Assembly (NCBI RefSeq): GCF_000315625.1
Contig: NW_005434603.1
Coordinates: 258,414 to 322,413, forward strand
Reading direction: 5' to 3'
From: Guillardia theta CCMP2712
Lineage: Eukaryota; Cryptophyceae; Pyrenomonadales; Geminigeraceae
Length of the DNA stretch: 64,000 nucleotides
The position numbers and the translations under genes are program-made. Numbering within the stretch: position 1 is the stretch's first letter; every line of letters starts with the position of its first letter. Below the pieces are notes generated by a model. It was not told the DNA's origin. It did no database searches and saw nothing but the letters and a program-made list of their open reading frames with translations. Shown here piece after piece: positions 45,497 through 56,160 of this stretch.

Positions 45497-47124
45497 ATGT
45501 CTCTCTATCTCCGAGAGGACGGCGGCGGCATGGAGCAGGTGGAGATGGGAGTACTCGACAGCCTCGAGGAAGCGAGAGGGCAGCAGAAGCAGCTGCTCAC
45601 GACGTCTTCGCAAGGAGAGACACCCTGCTCACATGAAGAATTCCTGAACGCCGGGGTGTATGATGTCATGAGGGAGGCGTACAGCCTGTCGATGATAAGG
45701 CGGAAGGCTTACATTACCCTGCACCTCCGTTTATGCAAAGGAGCAGCCTTGATCGTCAACGAGAAGGTGGGAAGGTTCATGTTTGGCTGGAAGGTCAGTT
45801 ACGGCCCCGCTGCATGACGTTTCTTGACTTGTTCCAACCAGGCGCATGAAAACAGGATCCTAGACTACATTGGCCAAGAGACCTCGAGGCTCTGTCAGGA
45901 GCTCTATGGGAGGGAAGAGAGCGACAAGTACGTCCGAGTGTTTCTCAGGCGGAGGTTCCTCTATTGCATCATATCCACCTGCGTCACTATCCTGCAAATC
46001 TGCTCCCAGCTCCTGCACGTGGAGGTCCTGGCCGTGCTCCTGTCGTTGGTGACTCTCCCGATAACCCTGGTGGAGAGACAATTCGCTACCCTTGTGACCA
46101 AGATGCTTCCTCGCGCCGAGCGGTCCCTCGCCCTGCAGTTCTCGCACGAGGCGAACGAGATGGTTAGGAAGCACTTCCCTGCGTTGAAGAAGCTGCCGCG
46201 GGCTAGGATGCATAGGAGTCGAGCCTTCAACCTGACGTCCCTGGAGATGGCGGTGGGTTTCTTGCAGTTCGTCTCAGCCGGGATCATCGTCCTCTTCTCC
46301 TTGTTCGTGCTGCTCAAACGGTCCCTGTACTTGGACGTCTTCCTGCTCAGCGACTGGTGCCTGCACCCGCTGTCCTGCCTCGACTTGTCCGGCAAGGTTA
46401 TCCTGTTCCGCGTGATCAAGGAGGCGTGCAACTGGATCTCTCCGTGGATCGAGGAGACTCTGACGCCCGAGGTGAGTTAGAGGGCAGGTGGTGTTCCTTG
46501 CAAGGAACATTGTCTGCATCATGTTCCTTGCAGGGAACATTGCCCGCCTCCACGATTCATCCCCCTCGCTAACACGCATGTCAGAAGTATGCCTTCAACG
46601 AGCGGGTAGTGAGGAGCGCGCTGACAGAGATCCATCGTGCTGCTGGCATCGAGGAGCTCTGCCGGCTGCTGGTGGAGTCGAGCAGCACCAGGAGGAGGTG
46701 CGCTGAACTTGTGGAGGACTTTGTTCTCTGCTGCAAGATGGAAGAAGTGGAGAGGTCGCTCGACCGAGTCAGGGTGCCACGTCATCTGTTGGGCTGCAGG
46801 GACGCCGAGGAGGCGATGGAGGTGGTGAACCTGATGATGAAGGCAGCTGAGTGTGGGGAGGACGCAGAGCAGGTTCGGACGGTGAAGCTCTCAAGGATGT
46901 TCAGGATGTTCCTGCTGCAGGAGCATCACCACAACATCGGAACCATCTCCCTCTCCCACTTCCATCACCATGGGGACTCCCGTCACTCTCACCAGGCAAA
47001 TTTTGTGCAGGCGGAGGGCGATGGGCATGTGCACCTGCTCGAGGACGGCATCAAGTTCTGGCATCAACACCAGCACGGCTCTCAGGCGCACGAGCATGCG
47101 ATCTACAAGACTGAGGAGAACTGA
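45497..47124 (+). CDS. Membrane protein with His-rich tail, 479 aa
   Basis: Three exons in clean phase: 45497-45766, 45842-46471 and 46585-47124 (90, 210 and 179 codons). Hydrophobic segments lie at about residues 129-168 (FLYCIISTCVTILQICSQLL then EVLAVLLSLVTLPITLV; one or two helices) and 226-249 (MAVGFLQFVSAGIIVLFSLF). Between them is a basic loop. The C-terminal 80 residues are full of His (HHHNIG, HFHHHGDSRHSHQ, WHQHQHG, HEHA), which could bind metal such as zinc. No signal peptide. Family not recognised; a metal-linked membrane function is only an inference. The upstream neighbour (ATPase, minus) starts about 245 bp away, so the pair may share a promoter region. Confidence 0.7.
46492..46539. 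repeat. 18-bp palindrome pair in intron
   Basis: TGTTCCTTGCAAGGAACA at 46492-46509 is a perfect palindrome; a second copy with one change lies at 46522-46539. Both sit in the second intron of the membrane protein gene, just after its donor. Confidence 0.8.
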
Positions 47125-47294
47125 AAGTGAATATGAGGATAGCGGGAGGAAGGTGGAGGAGGATGCAGTGGTGGTGGCGGTTGGAGGAGTAGGAATAGGA
47201 GGAGGAGGCAATTTGTTGGTGAAGCATTTACTATCAAACAGTCAGTAGGTTACGGCAGCTTCGCGCGTCAGTCTTCTCCTCTTTCTTAGGGTCT

Positions 47295-48597
47295 TCACAT
47301 CTCCAGCCCCTGGCTGCGGCTGCTGCGAAGACGTCGAGCCATGGGTGTAGGCTCAACCTGCGGAACATCTCTGTGAGCATGCAAAATGAGGGAGGAGGAG
47401 GAGGAGGAGGAGGAGGAGGAGGAGGAGGAGGAGGGAAGGAGAGAGATGGGAAGTACCAGCATTGATCCGGCGGCTTCGTTCAGCTCCTCTGCGCTCTCAG
47501 TTCCGTTGTAAAGCTTCCGAACCCTCTTTGCAGAAGACTCGATGCTTTTCTGCTCTCGCGTGAGAAGGAGGAGGAGGTGGAGGAGGAGGAGGAGGAGCAG
47601 AAGGAGGGAAGCAAGGGTGAACCTTTCCGTTGGCCTTGATGTTGGCAGAGGAAGGAGAGAGTGGGGCCCTGTCTTTCATTCCTGCCATGACGTTCAATTG
47701 GAGCTGAGAGGAGGAGGGAATGAAGGTGGTTGGAAGGGAAGGAGAAGGTTCACCGCTGCGTCCGGTCTTGGTGTAGGACTCATCCTCAGGCATCATGTAC
47801 GCAAGAAGGTGGATGGGACAGTCATCGACCATGCTCTGTTGAGATCGCATGTGAGAAGCGAGAGGAGAAGGAGGAGGGAGAGCTACCTTTCCGTTTGCTG
47901 GCTTCTTCACTGTGCTTCTCTTCTTGGTGGACCCCTGCTGTAGACCATCATCCTTGAAGTAAGAGGGGGAGGAGGAGGGGGAGGGGGAGGAGAGGAGGCA
48001 GGTTTACGTTTTGGAGGTTCTCGATGTTCTCCTCGCTCTTCCTCTTCCCTGCTCTCAAGTCAGCAATGACATGAGAGGATCCGCTGCCGCACCTGCTTGC
48101 ACCTCGTCCTCCACCTGCAGCCCAGGGATGAAGTCCTCGACCTCTGAATGCGCGGCTGGCTGCTTCTGCTGGATCCATCAGAAATAGAGGAGGAGGAGGA
48201 GGAGGAGGAGGAGGAGGAGGAGGAGGAGGAGGAGGAGGAGGAGGAGGAGGAGGAGGAGGAGGAGGAGGAGGAGGAGGAGGAGGAGGAGGAGGAGGAGGAG
48301 GAGGAGGAGGAGAGAGACCTTGAGTAGCTCGGAGAGGTTCTTGCTGTTCTGCCTCTCCTTCTCGAGTTCTGCCTCGAGGTTATGGATCTTGTCCTGCAAG
48401 AGGAAAACAATGAGAAGACAGGATAGAGGAGCGGGTGAGGGCGGGGGAGTAGGAGGAGCACCTGGAGCTCGCTTGTGTCGCTTCTGCTCTGCAAGACTTT
48501 GAGGTCTCCCCTCAAACGATCGTTCTGCTCCTCCAGCCCACTGCGAAAACAAGTGAGTGACCATGAAAAGGTCGAAGGTGGGTGGAGGAGGAGGAGA

Positions 48598-48628
<31 letters not shown>

Positions 48629-50846
48629 GGAGGAGGAGGAGGAGGAGGAGGAGGAGGAGGAGGAGGAGGACGAGGAGGAGGAGGAGGAGGAGAGGCCGGC
48701 ACTTCTGCTCGAGTTGACGGATCACACTGTAGGTTAACATCAGGACCCGAGCTCCTTTCCCTCTCCCTCCTTCTCTACCCGTCAGCTTCCTCAAGGACGA
48801 CCCGAGATTCGTTCTGCTGCTTCCTCTTCGCCTAGGGAGCTCATATCGTCAGCCCGTCGCTTTCTCTTGCCCCTCCTCATCCTCACCTCGATAGCCTCGT
48901 TCTTCTCCTCCACTTCCCTCTGCAACACCTGGAGCTGAGCCTCGAGCACGGAGACCTGATGCCGCAGCTGCTCGGTGCTGTCTCCTCCGACCTCCTCCGC
49001 CCCCTCTTCCTGCTGCTGCGTGTTGCCGGGGAGGAGCCGCTGGAGCACGGCCTTGTGCTCCCGCTGCATGTCCGAAACCCTCTGCTCGTAGAACTTGAGC
49101 TGGGCCTGCAGCTCCTTGACCTCCTCCTCCGACACCTCCTCCTCCCTCCTCGAGATCTCCCGCGTGATGATGTGCAGCTTCCTCTCAAACTTCTGCTCCG
49201 TCGTAATCCTCTCGTCCTCCAGCCGGATCTGGAACGCCCTCTCCATCTCCTCCATCTGCTTCATCATCTCCTCGCTCACCTCCTCCCTCACGGTCGCCTC
49301 CAGCTGGGCGTTCTTCGCCTCCAGCTGGTAGACCTGAGCTCGCAGGCCCTCCATCTCGTTGATGAGGTCGTCGACCTGCACCTCCTCCCAGACCTCCACC
49401 TGCGGCTGCTCCTGAGGGCGTCAGGGGCCGGCGAGCGGAGGAGAAGAAGACAGAGTGGGAGAGATGTGAGCACGAGGAGGGTGGGAGGGGGAGGAAGTTG
49501 AGGAGGGAGGGGGGAAGGAGGGGGAGAGAAAGTGGAGGACGGGGGAGGGGCTGCATGAGAATGTGGTTCACCTCCTCAGGGGCCTTCGCCTCCTCTGACT
49601 TCTTCTTGGCAGGCAGGGGCTTCCGCGTGTTCATCGTCTTCTTCACCACGATCTCCTTGGCGATCGCCCCGTACGTCAAGGCCTGTCGGGCCTCGTCGAA
49701 GTCCGAGGGGTTCGGGTTGGCAGCCACGATCATCACCATCTTGCTTGCGTTAAGGAAGTGATCTTGAAAGATCCGAGTCAGCTTGCTATGCCTGAACGGC
49801 ACCACGTGCGCCACCCGGTTCGGGTTGATCTGGTTCCACCGCAGCGCCTCCAGGCACCTTCCCAGGTTCATCAGCGACACGTTGATGTTGGACGCCTCCT
49901 TCAGCCTCTCCCCAGTCGCCTTCGTCTTCAGCGCCCTCTCCGACCCCGCCAGGTCGACGATGGCCAGCTTGCTGTACACCTGCGAAGGTTCCGTCGGGTC
50001 CGTCTCGCTCCCTCTGTTGGGCACGAGCTTGATGTTGAACACGGAGTGACTGCGGGACGACACGTCGTTCATCATGGTCTCCGCCACCTGCCGGTGCCTT
50101 GCGCCATATCGCAGCACCTGCTTCGCTTCCTCCAGGTTCCTCACTTGCAGCTCCCGCAGCCCCTTGATGTGGACCTGCCCGTTGTGCTCCTTGAGCTTGC
50201 ACACTTTCCTGGGCTCGTTCTTGGTCTTATCAGGAGGCACGTCGAGCAGGTCGTACACGTTCTCGTTGTAGATCTCCATGAAGGTCACCCACACCGTCCA
50301 GTCCTCTTGAGAGTTCGCGTTCCTCTCGTCCACCTCGTTGAACACCGTCGACAACGACCTCGGCAGGATGCCGGCCTTCTCCCCCTTGTCCCCCTGGATC
50401 GTGAACGTCTTGCCCGAGTTGGTAGGACCGTAGGCGAAGATCAGCCCGTTCTGACCGTCAAACAATCCCTTGACCATAGGCAGCGCAGTCTCTTCATACA
50501 GCGACTCCTGGGGCGTGCCGGGGCCGAAGACGCGGGTGAACCGGTACTTGTCCTGGTCTCCTACCCCTCCGTTGGCCTGCAACGCCGCGTCCTCTCTGTT
50601 GCCCCTGGTGTTCTCAGGAGGGAACTGCAGTGCTACTGTCGTGTCGTCGACAATGGTGATGCTGCCGTCACTGCCAAAGTCTGAAGGGAGCGGCCGAACG
50701 CGCAGGAACACCTTGATGCTGTCAGTGCTCGCGCTGGCTCCGTCTGCTGCCTGCTGGATGACTGGCTCTGCTTCAAAGTTCTCTTGGATGTTTGCCGGGA
50801 TGTGTGTCGGCTTGTAGGGAGTGAATTCAAGCTTCCTGATGGGCAT
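47295..50846 (-). CDS. Kinesin-6-like motor (KIF20/MKLP group)
   Basis: Plus-end-type kinesin with an N-terminal motor. The first exon (50846 to about 49572) codes a motor at residues 43-402: SIKVFLRVRP, P-loop AYGPTNSGKTFTI (138-150), IYNENVYDLLD, switch I NDVSSRSHSVF (260-270), switch II VDLAGSERA (297-305), FRHSKLTRIFQDHF, VMIVAANPNP and LTYGAIAKEI. GQNGLIFAYG with TNSGKT and GILPRSL resemble KIF20-type kinesin-6. A Lys-rich neck follows. Further exons (49410-48900, 48828-48783, then small ones) form a long coiled coil, and the tail exons near 47960-47340 are rich in Lys, Ser and Asn and end PMARRLRSSRSQGLEM with stop at 47295. The tail introns carry long (CTC)n tracts. Kinesin-6 acts on the central spindle in cytokinesis; that role here is inferred. 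Confidence 0.82.
48187..48313. repeat. (GAG)n tract, about 127 bp
   Basis: Nearly perfect GGA repeats on the plus strand, i.e. (CTC)n on the sense strand of the kinesin gene, within an intron. Poly-Ser, Leu or Pro frames over it are not real proteins. Confidence 0.95.
48603..48693. repeat. Second (GAG)n tract
   Basis: About 90 bases of GGA repeats in another kinesin intron. A third, shorter one lies at 47391-47434. Confidence 0.95.
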
Positions 50847-52232
50847 CTCTGTTGGGGGGGCATACCCCTCATCCTGGAATGATCTCCGTCATTGTCTTCG
50901 TTGCAATTATGATCATCATCATCATCATCATCATCATCATATCAAACCCGCCATCATCATCATCGACATCAAGAACAACAATTGAGTTCATCTGACTGCT
51001 GATGGACATGCTCACCTTGGCTTCCATTTCAGCATCGATCGTAATGAAGGAAGGGCGAGACTCGTACGTCATGATGCTTGATCCTACACCTTGGCAACAT
51101 TTCAGTGCAATATTCAACTTGATCGAGATGCTGTTTCAACTCAAGATGCATTTGAATTCACTCCAACAGCAAACAGACACGAACGGAGTCGAGGTTACAC
51201 ATTTAGACATTGTTCCTTCCCCAACATAACACCTCAGAGACGTAGAATAGTTTGTGACAAATATGAAGCTCTTCCATGTTCACTTCGCTTGCTCTCTATG
51301 ATTCTTCTCTCCAGCACTCCATCATCATAAGGTAAGTTACCGACTCCATCATCATCCTCTTCATTTCAACAGTAGTTACAATCATTCTCATCATCATGAC
51401 CATTGTCTCTGGCATGGTTGTCATCATGGTCATCAGGACCATCTCTATCGTAATCATCATCTCCTCCGTCCCTCCCATCTCCGTAGATGACCCTTCTCCT
51501 TCTCCTCCCCTCTGCATATCCCTTCGCACCTCCCCAACCCTTGCACGCCTTTTTGAATTTCAACCGTTTCCGATTCTGAGGCGGGTTGTGCTTATCTATA
51601 ATTTTGAAAAATCACCCACCCCCACGAAACACTGTATGGTACTTCTCAGAGTCTGCCGTCGGAGGTCCGCAGGGACGGTTCCAGTACCCTCAGTCACAGA
51701 TAGAACTGTTCACGGCACCCACGCCGCCGCCGGGCCCCGGCACGCCGGGGTCCGATCGTACGCCCGGCGCCGGTCACCGGGTGCGGCGCCGGGCCGCCGG
51801 AGAGACTCTCCAGCGGCGGATTCCGGGTTGAATGATACAGTCTGAGCAACCGGCTTTTTCACAGAGTCAGGCTTTTACCATCAGAGCTGTTAAGATTGAA
51901 CTGTGAAGGAAAAGGCTGACTCTGATTGATCCAGCCATGATCGCATTTCAGCATGAAAGGCGGGCTCAGCCGGGACGATCAACAGTACAGTACGAGTTTG
52001 AGGAGGAACCGTTGAACTTGTGTTGCAGACCGTACCCTTGAGCAACAGACGGCAGAGGTAGAGGAGTCTCAGCTCACTCATTTCTAAGATCCTCCGATGG
52101 ATCTCGAGAGGGGATGGGTCAGTAACTTCCGGGGACCCTGAGCAGTTCAGAACTGGGGCGAGGAGGAGAGCGTGGGACCGGGAGAGCAGCCTTTGGGCGA
52201 GCTACCGTAGTACAATACAGCAGCGTCTGATC
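50847..52232. other. Intergenic with (ATC)n and GC-rich island
   Basis: No supported gene. (CAT)n repeats at 50910-50942 lie just upstream of the kinesin start; CATCATC-rich DNA recurs at 51325-51480. 51650-51835 is a GC-rich island of the recurrent type (CGCCGCCGGGCCCCGG). 51880-52232 holds nothing recognised and should include the 3' UTR of the next gene. Confidence 0.5.
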
Positions 52233-53106
52233 TCACTTGTCTTTCACTTGGTACTTAGCAAACAGGTTCTCAGGGTGTGTCATGGCCTTGAACTCCAGCG
52301 CCTGCCCATGTGATGTCAGTCGCTGGCAGACGCCAGGAGCATCGCAGCAGACGCTCTCACGTTGTTGGAAGGATCCTTCAGGAACTGACAAGGCAACGAT
52401 CAGCATCCTCCCCCCTCTGAGAACATTCTCAGCTCCTTACCATCGTCCACTGCTCCCCAGGCTGTCCTTGGAACCTCAGCTGCGGCCGGATCACAAACTG
52501 GACCCCTGCCTTGTCCAGCCCTGAAGGGGGTGAGAGGGGTCAAGAAGCAAGCAGCACAGCATGGCAGGGGCACGTTCTGCGAGGCTGTGGAACGCTTCTT
52601 TCTCCAGCACGAGGCCGAAGTGAGGGACTGCAGGAAGGGGATCAGACTGCGATGCTGACGCGTCTCAAGTCCACCTGGGACCTCGTCGCCTCCTACGGGG
52701 TTGAAGAATTCTGGTGCCTTGTAGTCTTTCCCGACGAAATGGCAGACTAGCTGGTGCCCGAAGAGGGAGAAATCTATCCACTTGCCCGGGGAACTTCTTC
52801 CCTCCTCGCAACCAAGGACTTCTCCGTAGAACCTTTGACATGGTCGGCGCCAGTCTACGTGCGGCATACGAACTCACTGTTTCGATCGCTCGAGGCAGTT
52901 GACAGGGAAGGCCAAGTGGAAGGGAGGCACTGCGATGTACTCGTATAACTATCGATGCAAAGCAGGAGCAGGGGCAGGAGTACGCAGTTTGCAGGAGGGG
53001 ACTGACCTGGGTTGACACTCTTTGAGCTGAAGCTCCGTCCAGGAAGCGACTTGGCTACTAGCCTGAGGAGCTCGTAAGAGAAAGCAAGACTAAAGATGTC
53101 TGTCAT
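52233..53106 (-). CDS. Glyoxalase-fold (VOC superfamily) protein
   Basis: Vicinal-oxygen-chelate family, related to glyoxalase/bleomycin resistance/dioxygenase proteins. Exons in order: [18 protein letters not shown] (leader, Arg- and Ser-rich), [38 protein letters not shown] with [86 protein letters not shown] and stop at 52233-52235. Likely metal ligands are His in FHLAF, His in PHFGL and Glu in ALEFKA. The two beta-alpha-beta-beta-beta halves are complete. The leader could target mitochondrion or plastid. The substrate is unknown. An upstream Met at 53349 would add a repeat-encoded stretch; I prefer 53106, just below that minisatellite. Confidence 0.78.
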
Positions 53107-53110
53107 CGTC

Positions 53111-53326
53111 GTTCTAGTGCACATGCTGAAGACAACGTCCATCATCGTTCTAGTGTACATGCTGAAGACAACTATCATCTTTGTTCTAGTGTACATGCTG
53201 AAGACAACTATCATCTTTGTTCTAGTGTACATGCTGAAGACAACTATCATGTTTGTTCTAGTGTACATGCTGAAGACAACTATCATGTTTGTTCTAGTGT
53301 ACATGCTGAAGATATCCATCAACATC
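53111..53326. repeat. 36-bp minisatellite, six copies
   Basis: Six 36-bp units beginning GTTCTAGTGTACATGCTGAA; the middle four are nearly identical and the outer two diverge. As 36 is divisible by three, frames stay open on both strands: plus gives VLVYMLKTTIIF-type repeats, minus gives MYTRTKMIVVFS-type repeats. The minus frame runs directly into the VOC protein frame. Confidence 0.95.
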
Positions 53327-53671
53327 CTTCTGTTGTACATCGGCCTCAAGTATGCAACCCCGCCGCCGCTTTTCCCCTACCTCCAGGCCTTCATTTCGGC
53401 GCACCTTTACATGTTACTGTAAAAGTTAAAATGAAATAAAAAAAAACATTTTTCAGACAAACAGCATGGCACGCGGGGTGGGCAGCAATGTTGACGGACC
53501 AAGGAAATGAGAAGAGTAGCGCTAAGGGAGAGAGGAGAGGAGGTCAACAGAGGAAAGAGAAGAGTCAAGGGCAGGACAAGGCAGGACAAGGTTGTGTTGG
53601 TTGTGAGGAGCGATAGTTGAGAGCGAGGAGAAAGCGAGAGGGAGTGAGAGAGAGAGGGAGAAGGGGGCGTT

Positions 53672-54477
53672 ATGGCTTCTCTCAAGACGCTGTGTGCACG
53701 AGCATGCCCAGCCTCAGGCAGGAAGCTGAGATGGGCTCCGGCAAGCTTTCGTGCTTTCTCTGAAGGGCAGAAATCAGAACCAACAACGGACACCGGGTTT
53801 GTCAGGCGTGCTTCGGAGGTGTAGATGGGGGTAATGCTGCTGCAGGTCACAGAAACTCCGGGAGCGGTTGAGAGCATGGTATGATGTCAAAGTCTTGAAG
53901 GTGAAGGCCTTCCTCGAAGACCAAGGGTTCAACGTCCCCCCCAACGATTGCCTCCCTGATCCCCCCTAGTAAGTCGCTGGGCCATGTTTGACCAACGTCT
54001 GAATTGGAGGCAGCTACGAGAAGTTGGCGTTCTGGAGGAAGAAACGCACGTACGCGGAGCACAAGGAGTTGTGGATGAAAGCCTGGCAGTTGTACAAGGA
54101 CAGTTGGACTTCTCTCTACGACAAGAAGCCCTTGGGACCGCAGAAATCGGACGAGGAGAAACGGGCCGAGATGAAGGAGATGGTCGACGAAGTGCGGGGG
54201 TTGGTGAAGTTTCCCAGCACGGAACAGATGGCCAAGAACCTCAAGGGGAACATTGAGGATCTCGAGGAGGCCACGGGGATCAAAAGGAAGGAGGTCATCC
54301 CGAAAGCGAAGTCGGTGAGGGCTGGGAAGGAGGAGGGGAGTTGGGAGTTTGATGACATTTTGTTGTTCTAGTTTGCAAAGGAGAGCCTGATATTGATGAG
54401 GGATTGTGTATCTTCATTCCTGGAAGGGTTCCGTACCGAGCTGCAGAATTATGATGCCGAGGTGCAACAGCGGCAAG

Positions 54478-54528
<51 letters not shown>

Positions 54529-54547
54529 CGCCTCAGCAGCAGGCGCC

Positions 54548-54579
<32 letters not shown>

Positions 54580-55064
54580 CGCAGCAGCAGCAGCAGCAGC
54601 AGCAGCAGGCGCCACAGCAGCAGCAGCAGCAGCAGCATGTCGAAGTAAACCACCAGCAGCAGCAGGTCCATCAGCCACAACAGCAGGATCAGGTGCAGCA
54701 GCAGCCACAGGCGCCACAGCAGCAGCAGCAGCACATCGAGGTAAAGCAGCAGCAGCAGCAGGATCAGCAGCAGCAGGTCCATCAGTCGCATCAGCAACAA
54801 CAACATCAGCACGTGCATCAGTCACAACAGCAGGATCAGACACAGCAGCAGCCACAGGCGCCACAGCAGCAGCAGCACATCGAGGTAAAACAGCAGCAGG
54901 AGCAGCAACAGGATCAGCAGCAGCAGGTCCATCAGTCGCATCAGCAGGATCAGGTGCAGCAGCAGCCACAAACGCAGCAGCAGCAGCACATCGAGGTAAA
55001 ACAGCAGCAGCAGCAGGACAGACAGCAAGTTGGCTCCGGAGCAGCAGCACCACCACCATCATGA
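53672..55064 (+). CDS. Protein with mitochondrial-like leader and poly-Q tail, 418 aa
   Basis: Four exons in clean phase: 53672-53818, 53853-53968, 54014-54314 and 54372-55064. The N-terminus, MASLKTLCARACPASGRKLR then WAPASFRAF, is basic, Ser/Ala-rich and free of acidic residues, as in mitochondrial presequences. The middle is helical and charged (RLRAWYDVKVLKVKAFLEDQ, KLAFWRKKRTYAEHKELWMK). From about residue 225 the protein is dominated by Gln, with interspersed His, Pro, Val and Asp and a recurring HIEVKQQQ motif (four variants), ending GSGAAAPPPS. The first two introns are only 34 and 45 nt. Function unknown. Confidence 0.68.
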
Positions 55065-55395
55065 GCTCTTGGGTCAGGTCGGGCAAGAAGCAACGGGTTG
55101 TCTCCTCCTCCTCGTTTCCGAGGCTGCACGTTCGCTCGAGAACTTGTTCTTGATATTTACAACCAGCACACTGAATATTTTCTCCTGCTCCTCCAAACTC
55201 TGTAGCCCTCCCCTCCCCCTCCCATGCACTCCCTGTCTGCTCTTGCCAACTGCACCGGCCCAGCTCTACTTGTTCGTAGCCATAGTCAGACTCTCTGCAT
55301 TTCTCAGGAATCCCTGTACCTTCCTCCTCCTCTCCTCCTCCCCCTCTATCCCTCCTTCCTCTATCCTCTCCCTTCCCTCTCCTCCCTCCCGTCCT

Positions 55396-56111
55396 TCACG
55401 TCTCCCGCCGACGTCTACGGGAAGTTTGGGGTGTGAGCGGCAGGGTAAAAGTTTCCGCTCGCTGTAGGCCGGAGAGATTTCGAAGCTGGGGGACGAGTAA
55501 GAACGTCACTGTGAAGTGAGCGGCTGAAGGGGAGGAGGGGAGGAGGGCAAGTCATATAAGCGACGAAGAGAAGACAAACCTGTAAGATTTCTCGCGAGAG
55601 CTCCAGGTTGCTGGTTCGCAGCATCTTGTTCTCAAGGAAAATTTTGTTGGTCAACCTCTCAATCCTGAGTTGTGCTTCCGTGTACAAGGATAAGTCCTCA
55701 CTTTGAATTTTCAAGTCACAAGCAGGAGGTCAGGCAGAGAAAGGAGGAGGCAGGCAGGGAGGCAGGCAGTCAAGTTAGCAAGGAGAATGGAGGGAGGCAG
55801 GCAGGCAGGAGAGGGAGGCAGGGATGGAGGGAGAGATGGAGGGAGGGAGGGAGGCAGGCAGGCAGGAGAGGGAGGCAGGGAGGGAGGGAGGGAGGGAGAG
55901 ATGGAGGGAGGGAGGGAGGGAGGAGATGAAGATTCCCCACTTGACTTGCAAAGCTGCAGTCTCGCTCTGCATAAGAAGCCTTCGCAGATCCTTAAGCTCC
56001 ATGTCCTGACAGATGTCATAAAGTGAAGAGTTGAAGTAAGGGGGGACGCTGTTATCACCTTTGATTCCAGAGCTAGCTGTGAATTCTTTGAGATGTTCTC
56101 AACCTTGACGG

Positions 56112-56160
<49 letters not shown>

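Noticed and set aside
48060-48794. Long open frames rich in Leu, Ser or Pro over the GAG repeats
   Set aside because: They are translations of (GAG)n/(CTC)n in several frames; the flanking sequence fits introns of the kinesin gene.
49758-50684. 308-codon plus frame opposite the kinesin motor
   Set aside because: It is the antisense shadow of a clear motor domain; rich in Arg, His, Val and Leu with no family.
54295-55086. 263-codon Ala-rich frame on the minus strand
   Set aside because: It is the complement of the CAG repeat; the plus frame has leader, spliced exons and a continuous model.
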